Numbered from the stretch's first letter, positions 23,366-35,200 are shown. The stretch: DNA of 64,000 bases from Eutypella sp. D-1 (GCA_023313575.1 JAJTTP010000005.1:2170001-2234000); one strand, 5' to 3'. A program made the numbers and translations. Notes: a model not told the origin generated them from the sequence alone.

Positions 23366-26208
23366 ATGATGGAGAAGAGAAACTTCAAAGTCGTCATCGT
23401 GGGCGGCAGCATCGCCGGCCTGGCCTTAGCAAATATGCTGGAGAGGATAGGGGTTGACTACCTGGTACTCGAAAAGTACCCTGAAATTGCCCCCCAGGTA
23501 GGGGCGAGTATAGGTCTTTTCCCCAACGGCCTACGAATCCTTGACCAACTTGGTATTGCGGACGCCATAAAGCGTGTTGACGAGACCGGGGCAACTTTCA
23601 TGACCATTCGCGATGCAAAGGGGGGGAAGCTGACATCCTTTGATGGCATTGCAAGCGAACTCATCCAACGGTAAGCCCAGGTCTCTGCCCAGCCTTCTGT
23701 GGTGTTGGAAATGACAGGTATCGAAAGCTAACACAAAAATAGTCACGGCTACCCCTTTAATTTTATAGATCGTCAGTTAGCAATCCAAGTACTCTACGAT
23801 AACTTGCAGCACAAGGAAAATGTGCTCGCTGGCAAGAACATTGCCAAGATTACCAAGGCGTCTAGCTCCGTGGAGGTCGTCACTCAGAATGGCGAGACAT
23901 TTTCGGGTGACATTCTGGTCGGAGCAGATGGAATCCACAGCTCTGTTAGGAGCCTGATGTGGAATTTAGCCAACGAGGTGCAGCCTGGGTATTTCCCTCA
24001 CAACGAACTTTCCAGTAGGTGCCCTTCCAAATTTGAGTCTATCCTTTCACATCGAAGGAAGCTGCTAATCGGACGTACCCTCTCGATAGAAGTGCCATGC
24101 GATTACAAATGTATTTTTGGAATCAGCAATCCCTTGAAGGCGTTCCCTACGGGGCTCCAGTCTCAAATACTTGGAAACGGTCATTCGTACCTGATCGCCG
24201 TTGGACCTGGTGGCCGGCTCTACTGGTTCCTTTTCGCCAACATCGGGGGCAGGAAATATGGCAAAGACATTCCTCGCTACTCCAAACAGGACGAAGCACT
24301 GTTTGTCGAACAGCGCAAAGATGACGTGGTTGGCGAGGACGGCGCCACGTTTGGAGATATTTATGAAAACCGTATTATCTCAGTTCTGACGGCCTTAGAA
24401 GAGTACGTGTTCGAAAAGTGGCATTTCCAACGGATCATCACTATTGGTGATGCAGCACATAAAGTAAGTGGGCACCGTTCTACACCAACATCATGCCAAA
24501 GCCTTCTAACAGCCACAAGAAACACCCCTTGGGTGGTCAGGGAGGTAACGGTGCCATAGAAACTGCTGCAGCTCTTACCAACGTGCTTCACCGCATGCTG
24601 TCCAGTCACTCAGGGAAAGGTGGCCCAACCGATGCCGATATTCACGCGGCATTCGTTGAGGTACAAGCATCTCGCTCTGAACGGGCACAATATCTGGTTG
24701 ATCTAGCTCATACCAGGCAGCGAACCTTCGCCCAGGAAACATGGGTACCAGATTCTATCACGCGGCTTCTCATCTCCATGTCTGGACGCGGTGTCTTCTT
24801 AGATTCCATGGCTGACAGCGTGGTTGATGCGAACTGTCTTGAGATGTTGGATCTTCCGACGCGACGTACTCTCATCCCTTATCGTGACCAACTACCTGAA
24901 AAGCCCTTCAAGAAAATCTGGCCCATCAAACTTTTATTCGGAGCTGCTCTTCTGGCCCTCTTCTTCCTTACATTTAAACTGTCGAACGGGAGTTCGCTAG
25001 ATTTCCATACGTTCGCCGGTGGATCCCTCAAACAAGAATTCACGGGTATACCTGGCATCGATCAAGGCCTCTCTTTCGTGGTCTCCCTGTTGTCCCACGG
25101 CGCTGCCGGGGATGTTGCTTCCACCACTCAAGCCATATACTTCTGGGTGCAGCTCACAGCGCTAGCAGTACTATGGACAGTGGATGGCTATCGGAAAGGA
25201 GCGACCAAAACCCTTCTTTCCTTGTGAGTCGCATTCCCACTATTCCAGCGATCATCAAATAGAAAAATTACTAACAACTATATAACTATAGACCAATTAT
25301 TTGGGGAATACTCTATCTGGTCTTTGGGATCTATCGTATCGCTCCCTTGTACTACCTTGTCAGCATCTTCTGTGGCATTTGCACAGACCGCGTCAGCCGG
25401 AGTGTCCCTGTCGAAGCTGCCCAGGCAATCATTCCCGCTACTTCCTTAGGATTCATCCTCCCGACTATATTGTTCTTCATGCGTTTCGAAGAGGGAAACA
25501 TGCAGCAGCAAGATTTCGTCGCCCTCTGGTTGTCTTATCCGGTCTACTGCAGCCTACTGGTCGCTGTCATTGCTGCAGCGATACGACTTTTCAATAAGTC
25601 TAAGGTCACCTCTGCAACTGATGCAACCAACCTTCCGGTGGATAATGGAGCGGAACAAGACGAGGATAGGGACGTACGGCCGCTAAGGCAAGCATATGCT
25701 TTTGCAATTGCTGTCATGGCTATCGCCCATATTTCCCTGCTCTTGTTCATCTTCTTCCGCTCTGACCTGACGTTTGCCGATGTCTTCGCTGACCTCCCTG
25801 AGATCCTCTCTGATTGGACAACATTTGAAGAATCGATTGTCGCCTTCTTTCTATTGAAGTATGACATGCTCATCTATGTCTTGGCGCAATTCATCTACAG
25901 TGTTTACGTTGTGGTGGAATTAAGAAGTAAGTGTCGTGCTATCATCATAAGGATCCGAGTTCCATTCAAGCCAGTAGTACTCCAGAGAACTTGGAAGATG
26001 AACAAGAATACTAACTGTGCTTGTTTTAGTGCTCGGTTATATCACTACCGCTACAGCCATAAATGCAGTACTGACGGTCACCGTTGATCAAGTGCTTGTG
26101 AGCCCAGGCGCTGCTTGTGTGGGGCTTTGGTACTGGCGGGAAGGTGTAATAGCTTCGCTAGGCTCGGCTCAGCAAAGGCACTCGCCTGTTGTTGTACCTA
26201 AATCGTGA
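23366..26208 (+). CDS. FAD-dependent monooxygenase fused to a multi-pass membrane domain
   Basis: Six exons: 23366-23670, 23743-24014, 24090-24463, 24520-25223, 25292-25926 and 26030-26208, giving 822 residues. The second intron (75 bp, GTAGGT to GATAG, with a TGCTAAT branch site) has no stop and a length divisible by three, so it is easily missed; removing it restores the spacing normal for the family. Residues 1 to about 440 are a class A flavin monooxygenase: the dinucleotide-binding [11 protein letters not shown] at 9-19, the DG motif GADG near 162-165, and the GD motif TIGDAAHK ending at 317, followed by [10 protein letters not shown]. From about residue 450 to the end there are seven or more hydrophobic segments. 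Such fusions occur in fungal secondary metabolism, where the flavin domain epoxidises or hydroxylates a lipid or terpenoid-type substrate. Whether the membrane part is an enzyme (a cyclase, for example) or an anchor is not established. No synthase or prenyltransferase gene is adjacent. Confidence 0.88.
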
Positions 26209-27240
26209 TTGATTCAGATTGCTATAAACCACTCATTTTAGGATAAGATACCCCACTGATAGCAATCATGTGGCGATATGGATTGTCAAGCCCATGTCTT
26301 GACAATCACTTCCTTTTGTTGATTCCCCCTTCCATATATAAAGAATATGAGATCACTCCCATCTTAGATAGTCTCTCATTTGGCTAGCCAGCGATCAATC
26401 TAAGTAATATCCCTTCTACATCTTCTGTTATATATAATCAAGACCCAGCGGTGACACCTTCGTTACACAGATGGCCGATATAGTTTAGAAGAAGGTTGCT
26501 CATTCTCTGCTCAAGTCTGTTGTGTTGAGGCCGTTAGACCGTCTGCTTGCAATGCATCAGTTAGAGCAGCATAGTAGTATATAACTTTTTTCCATTGTCG
26601 TCCGAGACACACAAGTCACCAAATGAGACATGTAGTGGGTGAGATATAGCGAGGGGAACAGGAAGGATTAAATTGTGCAGCATGTTATGGTCTCCTAAGT
26701 GCTACTAGAAGGAGCTGTAGGGGCTAGGAGGCGATGCCAGCTTGTATTGTAGCCCTCGGCATGCGTTCTCCTCATAGGCCTCCACTTACCTAAGTCCCCA
26801 GGAGTATTCACATTGTCTATGACGCCTGGTATTGCAGAGGCCTGAAAAAGTCTTCCATTGTTTCTTTGTTGCAAACTCAGACAATAGGATCCCTTAGCAA
26901 AACATGGGATTAAGGTGATGAAAATTGGAGTACAGCAATATGTTCTGGAGGAGTACTTTTATCAAAGGGGAAATAGTTATTCACTAAGGCGGTGTTCTTT
27001 TTGAGCATTGTCAGAAAGGAAAGTGTTCCCTATTGATACCAAACGCAGGAAACAATGACGCTTTGTTGCTGTGTAATTCATCTTATCTATATATAGCAGT
27101 GCATCCCCAAACTGAAGGACTCATCAATCCTACACACACCACTCTACAAACCATCCACTTCTACTGGATCTCCAGAAACAATTCAACGCTCAAAAGAACA
27201 AGCTCTTGTCATCAATATCAACCAACCAACTAGCATCAAA
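26209..27240. other. Intergenic stretch
   Basis: It holds the 3' flank of the monooxygenase gene and the promoter of the next gene. A TATATAAAG at about 26335 is not followed by a convincing coding region. Nothing else was recognised. Confidence 0.5.
27088..27095 (+). promoter_or_regulatory. TATA-like element of the small Cys/His protein gene
   Basis: TATATATA lies about 150 bp upstream of the ATG at 27241. It is followed by a long CA/CT-rich leader with CAACCAACCAAC-like sequence, typical of well-expressed fungal genes. Confidence 0.5.
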
Positions 27241-27753
27241 ATGTGCCGAGAGATCCTCATCCAACGGTTCCTTGCTTGCGGCCACGTGTTCGAGAACGCC
27301 ACTGGAAAGACCACGCCCTTCTGCCTCTTCGGTGAGCAATGCAAAGAGGTGAACTACGGACACAAGATTTTCCGGCGGGCGAACAAGCTGTGCCCGGATT
27401 GCATGGGCGAAACCCAGAATCAGGCGGGCAAGACCTGGCCCGCGCCACGAGTGCCCTACTACGCCCACGACAAAAACAGCGCCGTTGAAGGGGCTCCGGC
27501 TCGGCTCCGGAGCATTCTCGATGGCGGCAAGCTGCCTGCTAAAGCGAGCAAAGACTTGCTCTTCTATATTGCTGGGCTTCCTGACTGGATGCGAAAGGGT
27601 AGGCTCGTGCGGCAGTTCGGCTACGACGTTTTCGGTCAGCACGGCACCCAGTTCGAGCAGGACATTAAGTTGATCGCTCAGAAGAAGCATGTTGACAAAA
27701 GTCTTGAGGAAGGCATGAAGAAGAAGCAGAACGAGGCAGCGAAGAAGGCGTAG
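27241..27753 (+). CDS. Small Cys/His-rich N-terminal protein of unknown function
   Basis: A single exon of 170 residues. The ATG follows ATCAAA, a good context. The first 55 residues carry C2, C13-x-H15, C28, C34, H41 and C51-x2-C54, a spacing suggestive of one or two zinc sites. I do not recognise a named domain, though fungal proteins beginning MCR with a similar Cys/His pattern are common. The middle has aromatic-rich segments (WPAPRVPYY, LLFYIAGLPDWM). The last 30 residues are Lys/Glu-rich, probably helical, and end in KKKQNEAAKKA. There is no signal peptide or membrane segment, so it is probably intracellular. The role is unknown. The leader and TATA-like element suggest a real, perhaps inducible, gene. 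Confidence 0.75.
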   Translation: MCREILIQRFLACGHVFENATGKTTPFCLFGEQCKEVNYGHKIFRRANKLCPDCMGETQNQAGKTWPAPRVPYYAHDKNSAVEGAPARLRSILDGGKLPAKASKDLLFYIAGLPDWMRKGRLVRQFGYDVFGQHGTQFEQDIKLIAQKKHVDKSLEEGMKKKQNEAAKKA

Positions 27754-28235
27754 GGTGTCTAAACAGATGGACAAATCATCTCATCCATTAGATATCTATA
27801 TATATTGGGATTTAGCTACTAAAAGTCAATTGAATTTCTTACCCTTAAATATGCTGGACAATGCCACAGACTTGTCACATTGCCGGACCACAATCATTAA
27901 GCTAGTGACATACTGACCACTATATGTGTTTAGAAAGTGAAAGCGTTATGTAAATAGGGGTTTAGCGCGCATAAGAGACGAGTGATTATTGACAGCTAAT
28001 GACAGTGTTGTAAAACATTTGGTTGTGGACGCCTTCAATCTTAGTTACTTGAATGCACTCCACTTCTAGGAATACTTTTATTGTAGCTGATAAGTAGAAT
28101 TGTAGAGTTGAGGTATTTGAGCGTTGAGAAGCCTCTGATTAAAGTTTGGGGGGTATTGAGTCCTGGACGATATCTAATTAGCCCCTTTTCCAAGCAAACC
28201 CACAAGGGCATGCCACGGTAAGGGCACCTCAATGT
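27754..28235. other. Convergent intergenic gap
   Basis: This 480-bp AT-leaning gap lies between convergent genes. It contains presumed 3' ends of both and no recognised feature. Confidence 0.5.
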
Positions 28236-29285
28236 TCAATGTACCTTCTTGGTGTCTGCCTGCTTCGGAACCCAGTCCAAATCCTTCTGCTCGTTGACCA
28301 AAGTGTACATCTCGCCCCTGTCAACGGCGGCTTCGAGGTTTCGGATCACGAGGAGCTCCATGTCACGTTGGGTCTCGTAGGTGCTGGTACCAAGGTGGGG
28401 CACGAGGAAGGCGCGGTCGCTGGAGAGTAGGCCCGGATGGACCTCGGGCTCGTTCTCGAAGACGTCGAGACCGACAGCGGCGATGTGCCCGGACTTGAGG
28501 GCGTCTACAAGGGCAGTCTCGTCGACGAGCGCGCCGCGCGCCGTGTTGACCAGCACGACGCCGGGCTTCACGCGCGCCAGCTCCGCCGCCCCAAGGATAT
28601 GACGCGTCTGCGCATTAAGCGCCAGATTCAGCGACAGCACGTCCGATCGCGTCAGCAGCTCGTCGAAGGTCACGTACTCAGCACCGCCCTCAAGCGCCGC
28701 GTCCGCCAGCCGCCGGCGGTTATGGTAGATGATGCGCATTCCGAAGGCGCGGGCCCGCCGCGCCATCGCCCGCCCGATGCCGCCCATGCCCAGGATGCCG
28801 AGCGTCTTGCCGCGGGGGTCATGGCCTAACTGGGCCGCACCCTTCCACCGCCCCTCGCGCAGTGCCATGTACGGCACGTGCGCCTGCCGCAGGGCACCGA
28901 GCATGAGAAAGATGCCGATATCGGCGGTGGCGTCGTCGACGGCTCCCGGGGTCGAGGAGACGGCGATCCCTCTCTGCGTGCAGGCCTGCACGTCCACGTT
29001 GTCGTAGCCAGCGCCGTTATGCGCGATATACCGCCATGATTCCGGGAGTGCGGCGATGAGTTCCGCGTTGAACGGCCCTGTGACGGCTGTTGACACGTTC
29101 GACCGGTAGCAGCCCCGAACCTTGTCATACACGCCGGCCCGACAGTTTGCCAGGAATTGGTCGCGCGTTCCCTCGCGGAACTCTATGAGATTGTATTTGC
29201 TTTCTAGCGCCTTCCACTCCTCGTCGCAATGTGATAGTCCTCCGATAAGGAGGACCGTCGGCTTCTCGTTCGATGAGGAAGTCAT
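28236..29285 (-). CDS. D-isomer-specific 2-hydroxyacid dehydrogenase
   Basis: A single exon of 349 residues from ATG 29285 to TGA 28236. The fold is visible throughout: the N-terminal substrate domain, NGAGYDNVD at 90-98, the NAD(P)-binding GMGGIG at 166-171 with the long helix after it, and the HNRR segment after beta-2, whose basic residues favour NADPH. The catalytic set is present: Arg250 in NTARG, Glu279 in the FENEPE segment and His297 in VPHLGTS. Length is normal for the family. The enzyme should reduce a 2-keto acid such as glyoxylate or hydroxypyruvate, or oxidise the matching D-hydroxy acid, in the cytosol. The C-terminal TKKVH is not a peroxisomal SKL-type signal. The gene is GC-rich and intact. 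The divergent neighbour upstream is the amino-acid permease region, but no shared pathway is evident. Confidence 0.95.
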   Translation of the reverse strand: MTSSSNEKPTVLLIGGLSHCDEEWKALESKYNLIEFREGTRDQFLANCRAGVYDKVRGCYRSNVSTAVTGPFNAELIAALPESWRYIAHNGAGYDNVDVQACTQRGIAVSSTPGAVDDATADIGIFLMLGALRQAHVPYMALREGRWKGAAQLGHDPRGKTLGILGMGGIGRAMARRARAFGMRIIYHNRRRLADAALEGGAEYVTFDELLTRSDVLSLNLALNAQTRHILGAAELARVKPGVVLVNTARGALVDETALVDALKSGHIAAVGLDVFENEPEVHPGLLSSDRAFLVPHLGTSTYETQRDMELLVIRNLEAAVDRGEMYTLVNEQKDLDWVPKQADTKKVH

Positions 29286-30098
29286 AATTTCGTCAGTTGT
29301 CTGGCCGGTGTAGTATTAACAGATGGCACTATCCGGGGAAGCTTAGGAGTCTGGTATGAATGGTATTATGCTATGCCAAATTTCCGGACATAAAATATCA
29401 AATTCCGTCTTCAAGACAGCAATTTATAAGAATAAAGCAATCATATGGAGCGGCTGTGTACTTGAGGATCCCGGAGCACTAACCCAGTAGCGCCGGTATT
29501 CTCTCCCCCGGGTTCGGCGTCCAATCGGCTATATCCATGGATGTGTGCGGGGTTCGTACTCCAATATTACACTAATTGCCCCATAATCTCCAGTACCAGA
29601 TAGCTTGGGGCTTTAGGCGAACGCCCCTCACTTCGCGGGCCGAAGACTTGCGAATCTGCCTGACTTAGGGAGATCAGTTACAGGTTGTGATATGGTTTCG
29701 CATAGTGCCAGCCAAGCTGAAAAATACGTACCTAGGTACGTAAGTGGCCTATCGATTCAGTAATACTCATACCAGAAATCCCTCTGAACCCCGTTGGCAA
29801 GTGACCCGTGCGGAAGAGGGATATGTCGGTTCTAGACTCTTATAAGACTGTTTGGAATGGTACCAGTCTGAGGAAAGAGATTAGTATAACGGTTCTATTG
29901 CGTACCAACATCTTCGCAGCTTGGATCTGATTGAACAGACCCTCACAAATAGACAAGTAGGTTAAGAACTAGTTTCATGATCCAGCCTCATTATGTGCTT
30001 ACTTGGGTAGGTATACTACTTGCTTTACCTAACTGCACTGCCCCGCTATGACACTGTCCGATATGACATTTGGCTATAGCAGCTCTAAATCTTCACGG
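29286..30098. other. Intergenic stretch
   Basis: It holds the promoter side of the dehydrogenase and the 3' side of the permease. An 18-bp perfect palindrome centred on CCTAGG lies at 29725-29742. Nothing else is supported. Confidence 0.5.
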
Positions 30099-32255
30099 TT
30101 ATAGCTCTACTTCTCTAACAGGTCCGTTGTAGACCAACTTGCCCCGTAGGAAGTACCAAGCCACCGCAAAGAGCACGGCCGCTCCGAAAGTGAGCACGCT
30201 GTAGTTCATACTAGCGGGTGTTACCGGAGTCGCCGGTGGCCAGAAGGCCCAGAACCACAACAACAGAAGATACCAGCAAGCGAATATGTTGTTTAGTATG
30301 CCAAACACACCAGGTATACGCCACGGGCCCCAGAACAGGCTTCCTGGCCCAACCTTCGTAACAGAGGGCTCATGCGGCTGGATTCCCTTTGGTTGCAGTC
30401 GACGCCAGAGAAGTAGGGCGCAGCTCAGCCAGTAAGAAGGGTAGAGACCGGCAACGCTGAGGTTCACGATGTTGTTGAAAGCAACTGTCGATCCCAGGGT
30501 GATGAGTGACAGCAGCATAGAGATCAGGGTGGTGACTATGATAGTGTAAACAGGTATGGACGTACGCCCGTCAAGCTTGATAGTACTAGTCGTTAGCTAC
30601 CACATCTAAGAGAAGCGTTATCCCGCCAACAAGGGAATTAACCTAGAATGAACAGTACGTACCATAGTTAAGTGCTTCCAAAAAGGAACGCCACGGTCCC
30701 TTGCCAAAGACCATAGCATTCTAGAAGACGCTGCGAGCACCCCGACACTGCAGCACACTCCCAGAATAAAGATGATGAGCCCCATGACTGCGGCCCCAGC
30801 ATTCGAACGGGTACCCTGCTGAAATACATACAGGAAAGGGTATCCCAAAGTTTCCGCAGAGGCTATAGTTGCTTCAACATCCCCCATGCAGAAGACATAA
30901 GCGATTACCATTGCAAAACCCATGGAGCCGTTAAGCACTAGACTGGTGATAACTGCACGTGGCACGACGACAGACGCGTTCCTAATTTCTTCGGCCATCT
31001 ACATACATTATAGGTTAGTAAGCTAACTAGGTGTGATAGGGAAGTTCTTCATACATGGATTGCCGAGTCGGCCCCTACGTTGGTGTCAGTGGAAACTTTC
31101 AGAAGACAGCGACATGCCGCTACTGCGTGACACTCACCGATAAGGGAGAATATAGTGGAAGGCAACCCAACCATGAACGACAAGCCCTGTGTGGGCCAAG
31201 TGCCCCCGTTGAAGAAAGTGCTGAACAGCGCACCGTCCCCATGGGGTGCCAGATATACCAGAGGAATGAGGATGGCGAAGAACCCCAATATGTACAGAAT
31301 TAAGATTACGCCCTCGAAGTAGGCTAGAGTCTTGGTTGCCACGGTGTTGATGAAGACGCAGAATGCCAAGATAGCCCAGACGATAAGCATCGTCTGCCAC
31401 AACTGGGCTGTATAGTCTGTCCTAAGCATGATGATGATGCTCTGCAGCAAGGATCCAATGAGGTAGGCTGCAGATGCCGCTACGGCTTGCCAACCTATGA
31501 CGGTTAACCATCCTAAACAGGAATGAGCTTTCATCCGTACCTCATCGCTTAACATGTGAACACAATACCTGTCATATAGCTTAAGAACCTCCGAGACGAG
31601 TCAGGGGCCAACATGGCCACCCAGCTACGCTCAGGCGTCAATAATATCTTGACACAAATTGGGGTTATTATAGACTTACTGGTGCTGTCCAGCCGATGTA
31701 GGAGCCCTGTTTAGCACAGGTCAATCAAGCGAATAGTAAAACAGTGCTTAGTGCTTACATTGAGGCTAATTCGGCCATGACAGAGAACGCAGAGAGGGTT
31801 CCAATCCAGGTGATGAGAAACCCCCAGATGAGGCCAGCAGGGCCACCGCTGCTTTCTGTTAGAGCTATAAAATCGCCTGAATGAAGGTCTCATACTTTAT
31901 GAGGCTTGAGGTCGCCACTCTGGGTGTAATCAGTCAGCCTTGGGGCCAAATCGTGATTTCAGTATGCCCAGGGCCGGCTCAATTACACGAACATCAGCAT
32001 GCCTTCCCACGTAACCAGAACAGTGCATGAGAATCCCAAAATGGACGTAAACCCAAAATTGCGCTACGAAGTCGTTAGGCAGCATTCCCTCAATATGACA
32101 GAGCGTTGCTTGGACAAACTTGCCTTTAACACCGGGCGTTTTCCTAGTCTAATTAAGTCGCGGTCATCGCTGGTCTGCAGGGTGTCGCCACCGACGTCAA
32201 GAGCATGTTCCCTTGTTGAATCTGCCTCGGTTCGTCCTCGTAACTCGATATCCAT
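30099..32255 (-). CDS. APC-family amino-acid (GABA-type) permease, one splice junction doubtful
   Basis: Nine exons fit on the minus strand: 32255-32124, 32063-31987, 31851-31759, 31706-31680, 31624-31569, 31512-31138, 31074-31055, 30998-30663 and 30575-30099, giving 530 residues. Diagnostic stretches are RLGKRPVLK at the N-terminus, GFSCTVLVTWEG in TM1, GGPAGLIWGFLITWIGT, MAELASMAPT, HHWVAMLAPDSSRR, GWLTVIGWQA, SAIHMAEEIRNASVVVPR and RDRGVPFWKH, all typical of fungal APC choline/GABA permeases. Twelve membrane helices are expected. It probably imports amino acids or polyamine-like compounds at the plasma membrane. The first intron has a GC donor (AAG|GCAAGT) and exon 7 is only 20 nt. The exon 2-3 junction is a problem. 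The best-looking splice (GTGTAA to ACACCCAG after a CTGAC branch) leads to a stop, and the frame is kept only with a weak donor at 31986 and an acceptor at 31852, which shortens TM1 by several residues. It may be an indel-damaged gene. Confidence 0.75.
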
Positions 32256-35200
32256 TCCTGTATCTGTTCTGGAAGGAAAATATAGAGTATGTGATCTTAA
32301 GGGGCTGCGCTGAAGGTCTTCCTCGAGACAACACAGGGCTTGTATGTTGGTGGGAACGTCGAGATTCGTTTCAGCGCTATTTACTCCCGTCTGCCGCCTT
32401 GTGTAATGTCTGTAGACTGACTTTAAATTGCAGAGTAGTAAATTGGGTGATACGAATCCTCAAGCCCATGTTAGTTAGGTTTTGCTTAATCTTAGCCTTC
32501 TTGAGCTCGAAAGCGATTTCTCACATATTTGATTCCTTATCTCCAACTTCCGTCGCATCTTACTTCCCCTTGTGAAGGGCTTAAATATGCCCAAGTACGG
32601 CTTTCCTTTCAGGTCTAGACTCCGGACGGTACCCAGCCTGGCGGTACCTTATAAGTCCATAATTATGACCTCGAATTACCGAGAGATTCCCCCCCCCCCC
32701 CGCCAACCCCCAACTTCATGCAGTGATATCTTGGACTGCATGCCTAGGCCGGCCCCTCAATGCCCGCACAATCACCCCGCAGCTCAGGAATGGAACGCAC
32801 GCGCATACATGCCCCAGATGCACCTCAAGATCAGTCGAGGTCTACCAACCGAAGTCAGGTTGCAAGACGCAACCAGACATCCTCCATCCTATGAACAAAC
32901 GTTTGGCCCAGTAAGATGCACATCATATTGATCAAAGACCTTGGCCCGGAGCTATTGTCCTGAAGGCATCCGTGCCGTGCTCCCTTTTTCCCATCTAGCT
33001 GGTAACCTGCAAGGAGGTATCCACACTAAATACTATAGGGAGATAGGTCTCCATAATTACCGGCTCGTACCGTACTAGAATAGGTTCCTATGCGATCAGG
33101 ATGTAGAAAGTCAGATATAACCAATATGTGGTGAACAATGTTCGTAGGAGTGCAAAAACGTTCGCTTGTCGCTCGCAGTTGTTGGTTATGTGTCCTATTG
33201 GTCTCGAGACGAAGGAGGAATGGATACGCTGACCCTTTAGTAGTGCCCTTGCTGCAAGGCTCGGGATCTCTGTCCCAAATTTCGTGCGCTGCAGACATCA
33301 ACCACAAATATGGGTGCGTGGATTGCTGCTTTGCCTCTAAAGGATACCGGCCCATCGGCAAAAGTCACGGTGGCTATTGACTCTGAGGAATGGAAGCGTA
33401 TGTACTGTCATCGACAGTAGAAGAGGCGCGTGCGATGGCTGACCCCAAGGTTACACCCTTGGTCTAGACACTTCCCTGGCTGCTGCTATCTTTTTCAGTT
33501 CCATCAGTCGTAGCACAGCTCGTCACCAAGCAGGCACTTGGAAGGCTCTTAGTAAAAACGCTAACGTATTGATTCGTAAAGCCTCAACGTTCATGGCACG
33601 AAGGAGGATCTACAGCAGCTGAGCAGTAAAGCAGAAGAAGTGTTCGATGGGAATCTCCAGCTTGCAGGCGGTGGTTATTTATCGGTTCTCTCTGTGATGC
33701 ACGACTTGCACTGCGTGGTTCCGAGAAAGGATGCGGCAGATTGAGGAATATTTAGTTCGGCCCGGGCCGTTCAAATTTTAACTACTTAAGTACCTATTTA
33801 GTACAGATGTGTCTTTAGACTGACTTGAATCCATACTTTAGGTACATTAGCTTGGAGTAGTTACCTACATATGTAGCTAGCCAGGCTAGCGTAGATGCCT
33901 TGCAGATGCTAAACGGGACCCCCTAGAAGTAATGGATCGAGACGCGCTATGCTGTCTGGTCGTCTTGGTCGCTGACTGTACTGCGATAATAATAATTGAG
34001 ATGTGGTGGCTTTCTCAGAACAGTATTGTCACCTGCATAAGTATCATAGCATACCTAAGTATACACTTCAACAGCCTTTCAAAGTGTGAATTGTAATTTT
34101 CATAGTTAAATGTTTTGGGCCTGAATGAAATCAAGACCGCTTATGTACCTAGGTATGTATGTGGTCAAAGTTTAGCCCTAACCTGGAAGTCCTGAGGTAC
34201 TCACGTAGATGGGGAACGAAATGGTACCCATATGGTTCTTGACATTCTCCGATCCTCACATAAAACGTAATTACCTAGAGCTCTAGTAGTTAATCAATCA
34301 CTTAAAACATTTTAGAGAGCCTGTCAGAAGGAAAATCCAGGATAGACACCGGGTTCGAAATATTTATACAAGTTTTACACTTCGCGCCCCGGAAAAGTGT
34401 ATGCTATTAGGGCATTGTCAGGGCATGTAAACACCCGCGTATTAGTAGTTACACTGCTCCCACCCCTAGTTCTAGGGAAGGGAGGGGCAACCCCGCCGGG
34501 ATGGTAAGGGGTTAATATTCGTAACCCCCTACGAAGTAGAGCTCTTGACAACAGACACAAGGTAAATGGGGCTGTATTTAAGGCTGCGACAGCCCACCTG
34601 CCCGTCTATTATATTCCAGCTTTAACAAGGTTCACAGCCCCCCTGCTCTTCCCTAGACGATGTCACGGTTCTTCAAGCACATAGAGAAAGTGAAGTGGGT
34701 AACTCTCGAGAACGCCGTCCATTTTCCCCATATCTACCAGCGGGAGGTCTACATGAAATATCTCCGGGAATTACTAAAGGATTGATGTACGCTGTACAAG
34801 GGATAGTATACCGGAGCCATCAGGCCGTTGATCAGGGGTCGTCTGTTCACCTCTTGACACTGTTTAGCAGGTGTGTTATCTATGTCGTGGGTCATATTCT
34901 TGGCGGTATTTCGAAGGGGTGATACCGCATACCTAGCTCATCGGGTAGTGTTGAATCGCAATTCGGACGGGAATGATAGAATAATACGGCGAGATATAGA
35001 CAAAGGAGAGGGCGGCTGCTTAGACACACAGAGAAGGATAGTTTGCGCGGATTCATTGCCAAAATACAACATCCACTGCCACTGTGTACACAGAAGATCT
35101 CGCTTCACTTCCAAATTGTTAACACAGCATGTGGCTGTCTAAACATACATATTAGGCACTGTGATCCGCCCTATTAATAGTTGCCCAGGTACGTCTAGCC

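Noticed and set aside
32572..32931. 119-codon frame with Pro-rich N-terminal part
   Set aside because: The frame spans a 13-C homopolymer, has no domain, and translation depends on the exact run length.
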